Assembly: GCA_002297645.1 (NCBI GenBank)
Contig: DBMH01000130.1
Span: 1-31,634 of the forward strand
Source: Rhodanobacteraceae bacterium UBA703
GTDB lineage: Bacteria > Pseudomonadota > Gammaproteobacteria > Xanthomonadales > Rhodanobacteraceae
DNA length: 31,634 nucleotides
Direction: 5' to 3'
Below, one piece after another: positions 16,527 to 24,861 of this stretch. The notes beneath the pieces were generated by a model, which was not told the origin of the DNA, did not search any database, and was given only the letters and a program-made list of their open reading frames with translations. The translations under genes and the position numbers were made by a program. The first letter of the stretch is position 1, and each line of letters begins with the position of its first letter.

Positions 16527-17407
16527 CGACGTCCAGCGACACCGGTTCCCGCGCGGTCGCCGACCGCCTGTACCGCAAGCGCCGCCTGATCAACGGCTTC
16601 AACCTGCTCGCCTCGGGTGCCTGCGCGGTGTTCGGCCTGTTCTGGCTCGTGTGGATCCTGTGGACCACGCTGCGCCACGGCATCGCCGCGATCAAGCCCA
16701 GCCTGTTCACGCAGATGACGCCGCCGCCGGGCGCCGAGGGCGGCCTCGCCAATGCGCTGTTCGGCAGCCTGCTGATGAACCTGATGGCGATCCTGATCGG
16801 CACCGTGATCGGTATCGCCGCCGGCACCTACCTGTCGGAGTTCGCGCGCAAGAAGCCGCTCGGCGAAGTGATCCGCTTCGTCAACGACATCCTGCTCTCC
16901 GCACCTTCGATCGTGCTCGGCCTGTTCATCTACACGCTGGTCGTGCGCCAGATGGGCCACTTCTCCGCGCTCGCCGGCGCGCTGGCGCTGTCGCTGATCG
17001 TGCTGCCGGTGGTGGTGCGCACGACCGACGAGATGCTGCAACTGGTGCCGAGCCAGATGCGCGAGGCGGCATTGTCGCTGGGCGTGCCGCAATGGAAGGT
17101 CACCGTGCAGGTGCTGTACCGCTCCGCCCTCCCCGGCATCGTCACCGGCGTGCTGCTGGCGCTCGCGCGCATCAGCGGCGAAACCGCCCCGTTGCTGTTC
17201 ACCGCGCTCAACAACCAGTACTGGAGCACCGACGTCACCCAGCCGATGGCGAGCGTGCCGGTGGTGATGTTCCAGTACGCGATGAGCCCGTACGAATCCT
17301 GGCAGAGCCTGGCCTGGGCCGGCGCCTTCGTCGTCACCGTGTTCGTCCTGCTGCTCAGCGTGCTGTCGCGCACGATCCTGATCCGAAACAAGGTCTCCCA
17401 TGACTGA
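16523..17407 (+). CDS. pstA: Phosphate ABC transporter permease PstA
   Basis: This 294-residue permease has six transmembrane helices. It contains the PstA-type LLSAPSIVLGLFIYTLVV, the EAA-loop region AALSLGVPQWKVTVQVLY and ALPGIVTGVLLALARISGET, and ends with LSRTILIRNKVSHD. It forms the transmembrane pore with PstC. The ATG at 16523 has GGAGGGAG upstream inside the pstC end. The gene overlaps pstC by 4 bp and pstB by 8 bp, so the three transporter genes form one tightly packed unit. Confidence 0.97.
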   Translation: MTTSSDTGSRAVADRLYRKRRLINGFNLLASGACAVFGLFWLVWILWTTLRHGIAAIKPSLFTQMTPPPGAEGGLANALFGSLLMNLMAILIGTVIGIAAGTYLSEFARKKPLGEVIRFVNDILLSAPSIVLGLFIYTLVVRQMGHFSALAGALALSLIVLPVVVRTTDEMLQLVPSQMREAALSLGVPQWKVTVQVLYRSALPGIVTGVLLALARISGETAPLLFTALNNQYWSTDVTQPMASVPVVMFQYAMSPYESWQSLAWAGAFVVTVFVLLLSVLSRTILIRNKVSHD

Positions 17408-18224
17408 CGCCCACTTCTCCGTGTCGTCCACCGGCGCTTCCGCCGCAGCCGTCGCCGTCCATCCGGCCGCGCGGCCGAAGATGTCGGCGCGCAACCTCGA
17501 CTTCTTCTACAACGGCTTCCACGCGCTGAAGGGCGTCGACTTCGACATCGCCGAGAAGCGCGTGACGGCGCTGATCGGCCCGTCCGGTTGCGGCAAGTCG
17601 ACGTTGTTGCGCATCTTCAATCGCATCTACTCGATCTATCCGAAGCTGGAGGCGAAGGGCGAGGTGCTGCTCGACGGCGAGAACATCCTCGACCCGAAGT
17701 ACCCGCTGAACCGCCTGCGCGCGAAGGTCGGCATGGTGTTCCAGAAACCCGTGCCGTTCCCGATGTCGATCTACGACAACATCGCCTATGCGATCCGCCA
17801 CTACGAGAAGCTGCCCAGAAGCGAACTCGACGCCCGCGTGGAGCTCGCGCTGACGCAGGGCGCGCTGTGGGGCGAGGTCAAGGACAAGCTCAAGCAGAGC
17901 GCGCTCGGCCTCTCCGGCGGCCAGCAGCAGCGCCTCTGCATCGCGCGGGCCATCGCGCTGCGTCCGGAGGTGATCCTGCTCGACGAGCCGACCTCGGCGC
18001 TCGACCCGATCGCGACCGGCAAGATCGAGCAGCTCATCTCCGAGCTGAAGGACCACTACACGATCGCCATCGTGACCCACAACATGCAGCAGGCCGCGCG
18101 CTGCTCGGACTACACCGCTTTCATGTACCTGGGCGAGCTGGTCGAATTCGGCGCCACCGAGATGCTATTCACGAAGCCCTCGAAGAAGCAGACCGAGGAC
18201 TACATCACCGGTCGGTTCGGATAA
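17400..18224 (+). CDS. pstB: Phosphate ABC transporter ATP-binding protein PstB
   Basis: This 274-residue ATPase has the Walker A motif GPSGCGKST at residues 60-68, a Q-loop MVFQKPVPFPMSIYDN, the signature LSGGQQQRL, Walker B VILLDEPTSALD, and the H-loop IAIVTHNMQQAARC. The last is the PstB-typical version. The first 25 residues are a low-complexity Ala/Ser/Val extension not found in E. coli PstB. It powers Pi import through PstCA and with PhoU takes part in PhoR signalling. It overlaps pstA by 8 bp; 88 bp separate it from phoU. Confidence 0.97.
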   Translation: MTDAHFSVSSTGASAAAVAVHPAARPKMSARNLDFFYNGFHALKGVDFDIAEKRVTALIGPSGCGKSTLLRIFNRIYSIYPKLEAKGEVLLDGENILDPKYPLNRLRAKVGMVFQKPVPFPMSIYDNIAYAIRHYEKLPRSELDARVELALTQGALWGEVKDKLKQSALGLSGGQQQRLCIARAIALRPEVILLDEPTSALDPIATGKIEQLISELKDHYTIAIVTHNMQQAARCSDYTAFMYLGELVEFGATEMLFTKPSKKQTEDYITGRFG

Positions 18225-18312
18225 TCGAAACGCGCACGCCCATCGCTCGCCGTTCCCGCGAACGCGGTAGCGACGGCAAGAGACTATCGCCCGCCCCATC
18301 GAGACATCGCGC

Positions 18313-19044
18313 ATGAACACAGCCCCCCATCCCGGCGATCACATCGTCAAGAGCTACGACGAGGAACTCAAGCGCCTGACCGGCGAGATCCAGCGCATGG
18401 GCGAGATCGCGCTGACGCAGCTCAACGCCGCGATCGACGCCGTACTCGAACGCGACAGCGACGCCGCGCTCAAGGTGGTGCAGTCGGACGCGGCGATCGA
18501 CACGCTCGAGCACGAGGTCAGCCACGACGTCGTGCGCCTGCTCGCGCTGCGCCAGCCGATGGCGCGCGACCTGCGCGAGATCCTGGCCGCGCTGCGCATC
18601 GCCGCCGACATCGAACGCATCGGCGACTACGCCGCGAACGTGGCGAAGCGTTCGATCGTGCTCAACCAGAGCGCGCCGGTGCAGCTTTCCTACGCGCTGC
18701 CGCGCCTCGCGCGCCTGGCCGAGAACCTCGTGCGTGAAGTCCTCGCGGCCTACCGCGACAACGACGCCGATCGCGCACTGGAGGCCTGGACGCACGACGA
18801 GGAACTCGACGAGCAGTACACGGGCCTGTTCCGCGAACTCCTGACCTACATGATGGAGGATCCGCGCAACATCACCGAATGCACGCATCTGCTGTTCATG
18901 GCGAAGAACATCGAGCGCATCGGCGACCACGCCACCAACATCGCCGAGAACGTCTACTTCCTCGTGCACGGCTCGCACATCGGCCAGTCGCGCCGCAAGG
19001 GCGACGCGACCTCCGCGATCCTGCCGATCGACGATCCGCGCTAG
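18313..19044 (+). CDS. phoU: Phosphate signalling regulator PhoU
   Basis: This 243-residue protein is built of two repeats of a three-helix bundle. Each repeat carries a metal-cluster motif: ERIGDYAANVAKRS in the first and ERIGDHATNIAENVYF in the second. PhoU links the Pst transporter to the PhoR kinase and shuts down the Pho response when phosphate is plentiful. The length and N-terminus (HIVKSYDEELKRL) match the family. It is the last gene of the pst operon and is followed by a clear intrinsic terminator. phoB and phoR are not in the window. Confidence 0.97.
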   Translation: MNTAPHPGDHIVKSYDEELKRLTGEIQRMGEIALTQLNAAIDAVLERDSDAALKVVQSDAAIDTLEHEVSHDVVRLLALRQPMARDLREILAALRIAADIERIGDYAANVAKRSIVLNQSAPVQLSYALPRLARLAENLVREVLAAYRDNDADRALEAWTHDEELDEQYTGLFRELLTYMMEDPRNITECTHLLFMAKNIERIGDHATNIAENVYFLVHGSHIGQSRRKGDATSAILPIDDPR

Positions 19045-19080
19045 GCGGAGCCGCCGCCCCATCCGACGAAGCAAGCCATC

Positions 19081-19120
19081 GTCCTTGCGGCCCCGGAATC
19101 CGTGGCCGCAAGGACCTCTT
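19081..19120 (+). terminator. Intrinsic terminator of the pst-phoU operon
   Basis: GTCCTTGCGGCC and GGCCGCAAGGAC form a perfect 12-bp stem around an 11-nt loop, followed by CTCTTT. It lies 36 bp after the phoU stop. The opposite strand is less T-rich, so it mainly serves the plus strand. Confidence 0.8.
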
Positions 19121-19213
19121 TCGCAGAGCCGCGAAGACGCAGGGAAGATCCGCTTGGATTCCTCCCGACGTTCTCCTCCGCGAGGGATTCGCCTCTCGTC
19201 TCGATGACGCGTC

Positions 19214-19960
19214 TCAGGCCTTGGCGCCGCGCTGGCGCAAGGCCTCGAACAGCACGATGCCCGTCGAGACCGAGACGTTCAGGCTCTCGACGTCGCCACG
19301 CATCGGGATCTTCGCGATGAAGTCGCAGTTCTCGCGCGTCAGCCGGCGCATGCCCTCGCCTTCGCTGCCGAGCACGAGCGCCACCGGGCCGTCGAGATCG
19401 ACGTCGTAGAGCGACTGCGTCGCGTCGCCGGCGAGACCGGCCATCCACACGCCGGCGTCCTTCAACGCCTTCAACGCGCGCGCGAGATTCGTCGCGGACA
19501 CGATGGGAACGCGGTCGGCCGCGCCGGCCGAGGCACGACGCACCGTCGGCGTGACGCCGACCGCACGGTCCTTCGGCACGATCACGGCCGTGACCCCGGC
19601 CGCCTCGGCACTGCGCAGGCAGGCACCGAAGTTGTGCGGGTCGGTGACGCCGTCGAGAACGAGGAACAGTGCGTCGCGCCCGGCCTTCTCCGCCAGCTCC
19701 GGCAAGGCGGATTCGGCCAGCGGCGGCGGTGCGTTGTAGCGCGCGACGACGCCCTGGTGGCGCGCGCCGCCGGTCATGCGATCGAGCGCGGCGCGGTCGC
19801 GCGCATGCGGTTTCACGCCGAGCTCGCGTGCGCGTTCGCCGAGCTCCTTGAGACGCGTGTTGTGGCTGCCGCTTTCGATGTACAGCTCGACGAGGTTGCC
19901 GACGTCGTGGTTCAGCGCGGCTTCGACCGCGTGGATGCCGATCAGGAGTTCGTTGCTCAT
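19214..19960 (-). CDS. rlmB: 23S rRNA (guanosine-2'-O-)-methyltransferase RlmB
   Basis: This 248-residue SPOUT methyltransferase has the N-terminal substrate-binding domain (ELLIGIHAVEAALNHD...). The SpoU catalytic motifs are LDGVTDPHNFGACLRSAEAAG (motif 1, with the conserved Asn), VLGSEGEGMRRL (motif 2) and SLNVSVSTGIVLFEALRQR (motif 3, forming the AdoMet-binding knot). RlmB modifies G2251 of 23S rRNA in E. coli. It lies 61 bp downstream of rnr on the same strand, the same order as in E. coli, so co-transcription is likely. Confidence 0.96.
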   Translation of the reverse strand: MSNELLIGIHAVEAALNHDVGNLVELYIESGSHNTRLKELGERARELGVKPHARDRAALDRMTGGARHQGVVARYNAPPPLAESALPELAEKAGRDALFLVLDGVTDPHNFGACLRSAEAAGVTAVIVPKDRAVGVTPTVRRASAGAADRVPIVSATNLARALKALKDAGVWMAGLAGDATQSLYDVDLDGPVALVLGSEGEGMRRLTRENCDFIAKIPMRGDVESLNVSVSTGIVLFEALRQRGAKA

Positions 19961-20021
19961 GGATGCCGGGGTCGGGGGCTCGGGATGGGGGATTCGTGGG
20001 AACGCCGGAGCGACCGGGGCA

Positions 20022-22361
20022 TCACTTCGCCGGCACCAGCCGGAAGTCGATCTTGCGGTCCTCCAGGCTCGCGCGCAGCACCTGCACGCGCACCGCGTCG
20101 CCGAGGCGGAACTTCAGTCCGCGGCGTTCGCCGGCGATCAGGCGCCGCGTGGCGTCGAAGTGGTAATAGTCGTTCGGCAACTGGCTGATATGCACCAGGC
20201 CGGTGATCTTCGATTCGGTCAGTTCCACGAACAAGCCGAACGACGCGACGCCGGACACGATGCCCTCGAACTCCCCGCCGATGTGCTTCTCCATCCACGC
20301 GCACTTGTAGCGCTCGTCGACGTCGCGCTCGGCCTCGTCCGCACGGCGCTCGTTGTTCGAGCAATGCAGGCAGAGGCTTTCCATCTGGCTCGGACTGTAT
20401 TCGTAGGCGGACGGCTTGCCGCCGCCGAGCGCGTAGCGGATCGCGCGATGCACGAGCAGGTCCGGATAGCGGCGGATCGGCGAAGTGAAATGCGTGTACG
20501 ACTCCAGCCCGAGCCCGAAGTGTCCCGGGTCGGCCGCCTGATACACGGCGAGGCTCTGCGAACGCAGCAGCACCGACTCGATCAGGCTCGCATCGGGGCG
20601 CTTGCGCACCTTCTTCAGCAGGGCCGAGAAGTCGCCCGGTGTGACCTGGTCGATCGGCGGCATCGTCAGCTTGAACTCGCGCAGGAACTCGAGCAGGTCC
20701 TCGTACTTCGACGCCGGTGGCGGCGCGTGCACGCGGTACGGTGCCGGAATGCGCTTCTTCTGCAGGTACTTCGCGGCCTCGACGTTCGCCGCGATCATGC
20801 ATTCCTCGATCAGCTTGTGCGCGTCGTTGCGCTCGTAGGCGCCGAGCTGCACGACCTCGCCCTTGGCGCCGAGGCGGAATGCGACCTCGCGGCTCTCGAA
20901 GTCGATCGCGCCGCGGCGCTGGCGCGCCTTCGCGAACAGCTTGTAGAGCTGGTGCAGGTGCTTGAGTTGCGGCAGGACGTCGGCGAGCTCGCGACGCGCG
21001 TCGGCATCCTTGAGTCCGATCGCGCGCCAGACCTTGTCGTAGGTCAGGCGCGCATGCGACCGCATCACGGCCGAGTAGAATTTCGAGCGCACGACCTCGC
21101 CGGTGCCGTCGACCTGCATCTCGCAGACCATGCACAGGCGATCGACCTTAGGATTCAGCGAGCAGATGCCGTTCGACAGCGTCTCCGGCAGCATCGGCAC
21201 GACGAAACCGGGGAAGTACACCGACGTCGCGCGGTTGTAGGCTTCCTCGTCCAGCGGCGAACCTGGCCTCACGTAGTGGGAAACGTCGGCGATCGCGACG
21301 ATCAGGCGGAAGCCATCGGCATTCGGTTCGGCGTAGACCGCGTCGTCGAAGTCCTTCGCGTCCTCGCCGTCGATCGTGACCAGCGGTGTCGAGCGCAGGT
21401 CGACGCGCCCCTTGATCTCGGCGGCCGAGACCTCCGGCTCCACGTCCGCGGCGTCCCGCAGCACAGTGGCCGGCCACTCGTGCGGCAGGTCGTGGCTCGC
21501 GATCGCCATCTCGACGACCAGCGACGGCGTCAGGCGCTCGCCGAGCACGGCGAGGATGCGTCCCATCGGTCCGCGCTGGACGGTCGGCTGGTCGGTGATC
21601 TCGACGACGACGATCTGTCCGGAACGCGCGCCGCGTTCCCTGCCCGGCGTGATCAGGATGTCCTGGTGCAGGCGGCGGTCGTCCGGCGTGACGAGCACCA
21701 GGCCGTTCTCCTCGATCACGCGCCCGACCAGTCGCGGCGAGCGGCGATCCAGCACTTCGACGATGGAGCCCTGCCGGCGCCCGCGCCGGTCGACGCCGAC
21801 CACGCTCGCCAGCACGCGGTCGCCGTGCAGCACCTTGCGCATCTCGGCGGGCGACAGGTAGAGGTCCTCGCCGCCCTCGTCCGGGCGCAGGAATCCGTAG
21901 CCTTCGGCGTTCGCGATCACGCTGCCGCGGATCAGGTCGAGCTTGCTGGCGACGCCGTAGCCGCCGCGGCGGTTCTGGATCAGCTGGCCGTCGCGCAGCA
22001 TCGCCGCGAGGCGGCGCGTCAGCGCCTCGAAGTCCTGCGGCAGGGTCAGGTGCAGCGAGCGGGCGAGCGCTTCGACCGTCATCAGCTCGCCGCGCTCCTC
22101 CAGCAGCGCGATGATCGCCTCGCGGCTCGCGATCGGGCGCTCGTAGCGGCGCGCCTCGCGCTCGGCATAGGGATCGTGGAGCACCGGTCCCGCTGCCTTG
22201 CCGCGCCGCTCCGGCTTTGCTGCCGGCTTCACCGGAGGCGGAGGCGACGGAAGCCAGCCCGGCAGCGCCTTCTTCTTGTTGTTGCTGCCGACGCGCTGTC
22301 CGGGGCCGCGTTTGGTGCGCCCGGCATCGCTGCGGGAGGTCGTCGTCTTCTTGCGTTTCAA
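20022..22361 (-). CDS. rnr: Ribonuclease R
   Basis: This 779-residue 3'-5' exoribonuclease has a basic N-terminal tail (KRKKTTTSRSD), a winged-helix domain near residues 75-140, two cold-shock domains to about 300, and an RNB domain. The RNB domain has the catalytic Asp cluster DGEDAKDFDDAVYAE near residues 330-345 and HFTSPIRRYPDLLVHR later. A C-terminal S1 domain (EFEGIVSGVASFGLFVEL) follows. RNase R degrades structured RNA and takes part in trans-translation and rRNA quality control. The start is a TTG at 22361 with AAGGA seven bases upstream; no ATG occurs before the winged-helix domain, so TTG is the best choice. It diverges from tRNA-Leu. Confidence 0.96.
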   Translation of the reverse strand: MKRKKTTTSRSDAGRTKRGPGQRVGSNNKKKALPGWLPSPPPPVKPAAKPERRGKAAGPVLHDPYAEREARRYERPIASREAIIALLEERGELMTVEALARSLHLTLPQDFEALTRRLAAMLRDGQLIQNRRGGYGVASKLDLIRGSVIANAEGYGFLRPDEGGEDLYLSPAEMRKVLHGDRVLASVVGVDRRGRRQGSIVEVLDRRSPRLVGRVIEENGLVLVTPDDRRLHQDILITPGRERGARSGQIVVVEITDQPTVQRGPMGRILAVLGERLTPSLVVEMAIASHDLPHEWPATVLRDAADVEPEVSAAEIKGRVDLRSTPLVTIDGEDAKDFDDAVYAEPNADGFRLIVAIADVSHYVRPGSPLDEEAYNRATSVYFPGFVVPMLPETLSNGICSLNPKVDRLCMVCEMQVDGTGEVVRSKFYSAVMRSHARLTYDKVWRAIGLKDADARRELADVLPQLKHLHQLYKLFAKARQRRGAIDFESREVAFRLGAKGEVVQLGAYERNDAHKLIEECMIAANVEAAKYLQKKRIPAPYRVHAPPPASKYEDLLEFLREFKLTMPPIDQVTPGDFSALLKKVRKRPDASLIESVLLRSQSLAVYQAADPGHFGLGLESYTHFTSPIRRYPDLLVHRAIRYALGGGKPSAYEYSPSQMESLCLHCSNNERRADEAERDVDERYKCAWMEKHIGGEFEGIVSGVASFGLFVELTESKITGLVHISQLPNDYYHFDATRRLIAGERRGLKFRLGDAVRVQVLRASLEDRKIDFRLVPAK

Positions 22362-22424
22362 GGTCGTTCCTTCACTTCGGTCGCACCGCTTTCGATGCGA
22401 AGGAAGAATTGTAAGCGGAATTCG

Positions 22425-22453
22425 TTGACAGCCCGCGAAGACGCCAGTATCTT
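22425..22453 (+). promoter_or_regulatory. Sigma-70 promoter of tRNA-Leu
   Basis: A perfect -35 box TTGACA at 22425-22430 is followed by a 17-bp spacer and a -10 box TATCTT (4 of 6) at 22448-22453. A GC-rich discriminator comes next, typical of stable-RNA promoters. Transcription would begin near 22460, about 28 bp before the tRNA. Confidence 0.75.
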
Positions 22454-22487
22454 TCGCGCCCCGGTTGACGCAGAGCCTTCCGGGAAG

Positions 22488-22572
<85 letters not shown>

Positions 22573-22617
22573 TTTACATGATCCAAGGATAGCCGAAGGC
22601 GTCCGAGGAAGTTCAAG

Positions 22618-22642
22618 AAACCCCGCTCTGGCGGGGTTTTTT
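22618..22642 (+). terminator. Intrinsic terminator after tRNA-Leu
   Basis: AAACCCCGC and GCGGGGTTT form a 9-bp stem with a TCTG loop, running into a six-T tract. It ends the tRNA-Leu transcript and separates it from the integrase gene. If the crossover is in the tRNA 3' end, this terminator belongs to the mobile element. Confidence 0.88.
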
Positions 22643-22745
22643 GTTGGTATTCGTGTCCAACGCGATCCGGGGAAGATCGCTTGCAACCGCCCTCCGATGT
22701 GAGTACGTTTGTGAGTATCTTCCGAAAGCCGAACCTCGGGTTGCG

Positions 22746-24047
22746 ATGCTCACGGAAATTGCCATCAAGTCGTTGAAACCGAAGGCGAAAGTCTATCGCG
22801 TTTCGGATGCCGAGGGTTTGTGCATCGAAGTGCATCCGAACGGACGCAAGCACTGGCGCCTGCGCTATCGCTACACCGGCAAGCCGCAAATGATGAGCTT
22901 GGGGCCGTGGCCGCTGATTCCCCTCGCCCTCGCTCGCCACAAGCGCGACGACGCCCGGCTGCTCCTCTACGACGGCGTCGACCCCACCCGGCGCAAACGT
23001 GAACAGGCCGAAGCGAAACTGCGCGAGCGCGACGGCCTGTTCCCCCTTGTCGCCCGAGCCTGGCTGGCGTTCAAGCACGGAACGGTCGGCAACGAGACCT
23101 ACCGCAAGATGAAGCTCGTGGTCGAGGGCGATCTCATCCCGGCGCTCCGGCACGCGTCGATCACGACGCTGACGACCAAGGACTGCACCAAGGTCCTGCG
23201 CGACATCGCCGCGCGTGCCCCCAACCTCGCCGCCAAGGGGCGGCAGTACCTCAACGGCATCGTCGACTACGCCATCAAGGAAGGCCTGCGCGACGACGGC
23301 AAGGTGCTGTCGCTGCGCGGTGTCATTCCGGCCTACGAGAAGAACCACATCGCGGCGATCACCCGCCCCGACGAACTCGGCCCGCTGCTTTGGGCCATCG
23401 AAGGCTATCGTTCGCCCACGACGCGCGATGCGCTTTTGTTCGCCTCCTGGACGGCACTGCGGCCAGCGATCATCGCCTCCGCACAGTGGGCGCACATCGA
23501 CCTCGACGGCGCGGAATGGCATATCCCAGGATCGTTGATGAAGATACGGCACGACCACATCGTACCGCTACCGCGCCAAGCGGTTGCCATGCTGCGGGCT
23601 CGCCGGGCGGCGCTGCCGGTGCGCCGTCTCTACGTGTTCCCCTCGCCAGCGAAGCAGACAACGCCTCATCTGCACCGCGACGCGCTCAGCAAGGCGCTGC
23701 GGGACATGGGCTTCCAGGGCAAGCACGCCACGCACGGCTTCCGCGGCACGCTGCGCACGATGGCGCGCGAACGCCTGGGCGTGGACATCGACGTGCTTGA
23801 GGCCCAACTCGCCCACGCCAAGCGCGGAGACGTGCAGAAGGCCTACGACCGCACCACCTTCGACGACCAGCGCCGCAAGGTCATGCAGACCTGGGCGGAC
23901 TACCTGGACGAGCGCCGCAAGCAGGCCGCCGGCCCGCAGGCGGCTGCGAAGGCGACGGAGATTGGGCGCCCGCAGCGTGTCAGGCAGCCAGAGTCACGGG
24001 GCGGACTGGCGCCATCGAAGGCTCCGAGACGCTCGGCCAAAGCCTGA
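22746..24047 (+). CDS. int: Tyrosine recombinase integrase (DUF4102/P4-type)
   Basis: This 433-residue integrase has an N-terminal DUF4102 domain (LTEIAIKSLKPKAKVYRVSD, then GLCIEVHPNGRKHWRLRYRY) and a core-binding SAM-like domain. The catalytic domain has Arg239 (WTALRP), His330/Arg333 (HGFR), His357 (LAHAKR) and the nucleophile Tyr367 (AYDR), so the active site is complete. The C-terminal tail is basic and Pro-rich. The ATG at 22746 is chosen because it starts the conserved DUF4102 sequence; the frame is open from 22641 and an upstream start cannot be excluded. It lies 174 bp after tRNA-Leu(CAG) on the same strand, the usual arrangement for integrases using a tRNA 3' end. It probably integrates and excises the element that carries the trb genes. 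Confidence 0.93.
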   Translation: MLTEIAIKSLKPKAKVYRVSDAEGLCIEVHPNGRKHWRLRYRYTGKPQMMSLGPWPLIPLALARHKRDDARLLLYDGVDPTRRKREQAEAKLRERDGLFPLVARAWLAFKHGTVGNETYRKMKLVVEGDLIPALRHASITTLTTKDCTKVLRDIAARAPNLAAKGRQYLNGIVDYAIKEGLRDDGKVLSLRGVIPAYEKNHIAAITRPDELGPLLWAIEGYRSPTTRDALLFASWTALRPAIIASAQWAHIDLDGAEWHIPGSLMKIRHDHIVPLPRQAVAMLRARRAALPVRRLYVFPSPAKQTTPHLHRDALSKALRDMGFQGKHATHGFRGTLRTMARERLGVDIDVLEAQLAHAKRGDVQKAYDRTTFDDQRRKVMQTWADYLDERRKQAAGPQAAAKATEIGRPQRVRQPESRGGLAPSKAPRRSAKA

Positions 24048-24120
24048 ATCCCCTGCGCGTGGACGCACGCGAGGCGGCGCGAGTGCCCGTGTCGCACGCG
24101 TATTGAGACGGGCCTATCCG

Positions 24121-24417
24121 TCACGGCTCGTTGGCCGGCTGGTCGACGTCGAGAAGCCTGCGAATGTCCTCGACACGCCACGCGGTAATCCGCTTGCCGA
24201 GGGCCCGCGTCGGCTGCGGGTAGCGACCGGACTTCACGCCCGCCCACCACGTGGAGCGCGAGACCGGGACGAGCGCGGCAATGGCTGGCTGGCCATTGCG
24301 CGCCGGCCGGCCAATGATCTGGTGCAGTCGCAGGTATCCGGTGCCGGACAATGGGCATGGCACCGGAGACGCCCCGACCATCGACGCGGAAGGATTGCAC
24401 GCTGCCTCTCGGGCCAT
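24121..24417 (-). CDS. AlpA family phage/ICE transcriptional regulator
   Basis: This 98-residue protein has the AlpA pattern in its last 70 residues: YLRLHQIIG, then AALVPVSRSTWWAGVKSGRYP, then ITAWRVEDIRRLL, a compact winged helix-turn-helix. AlpA-type proteins activate integrase or excision genes of P4-like phages and ICEs. The first 25 residues are not conserved; the ATG at 24417 has GAGAGG upstream, and Met13 is an alternative. It faces the integrase gene, ending 73 bp from it in convergent orientation. A 52-aa frame with a good ribosome binding site precedes it by 15 bp. Confidence 0.85.
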   Translation of the reverse strand: MAREAACNPSASMVGASPVPCPLSGTGYLRLHQIIGRPARNGQPAIAALVPVSRSTWWAGVKSGRYPQPTRALGKRITAWRVEDIRRLLDVDQPANEP

Positions 24418-24432
24418 GGGACACCTCTCGTA

Positions 24433-24591
24433 TCAGGAAGGTGCGGTCGCGCACCGAAGCACCCCAGCCTCGACATCGGTCCAGGGCCGGTCAAGGACCG
24501 ATATGGGCACAACGGTCGCCTCAAGCGGCAGAATGCGTGCTGGGGAGAACGTGGTAAGGGCACCGCACGCGACGGAGTACGGCGGCAGCAT
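24433..24591 (-). CDS. Possible 52-aa protein upstream of alpA
   Basis: A short frame starts at ATG 24591 with an excellent GGGAGGA ribosome binding site five bases upstream. It encodes MLPPYSVACG...LPLEATVVPISVLDRPW...CATAPS. I do not recognise the protein. Its stop lies 15 bp before the alpA start, so the two could be co-translated. Support is the ribosome binding site and the context; codon use and conservation could not be tested. It may be a leader peptide, a small regulator or a chance frame. Confidence 0.4.
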   Translation of the reverse strand: MLPPYSVACGALTTFSPARILPLEATVVPISVLDRPWTDVEAGVLRCATAPS

Positions 24592-24861
24592 GAAGTCCTC
24601 CCGTATCACCCTCGGCCAGCAGCACCTTGAAGGACGACCGATCGACCGATCCCAGCTCGTCATCAACGACGTTGCCGCGACGTCAGGACTGCCGCACCGC
24701 ATGCGACCACCAGCAGGCAACCTGGACCTGCAGAATCTAAGGGGGCGGACGACGAGTGGCCTGGGGTCAAATCGTCATCATTCATGCGAGGCACACCGGG
24801 CATTGCTAGTGGCTGGGGAGCGAAGCAATGATGTGGACTGGGCAGCGTGAGCGCCCCTTCG
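24592..24861. other. Stretch without a recognised gene inside the ICE
   Basis: About 270 bp lie between the possible small ORF and the end of the 428-aa gene. Short frames exist on both strands, including a plus-strand frame reaching back to 24251, but none has a recognisable family or clear ribosome binding site. The promoter of the alpA unit should be here; I could not place its boxes. Confidence 0.4.

Noticed and set aside
24251..24850. A 199-codon plus-strand frame over alpA
   Set aside because: It is antisense to the AlpA gene at its start, has no recognisable domain and no good ribosome binding site. The part from the ATG at 24591 remains possible but unsupported.
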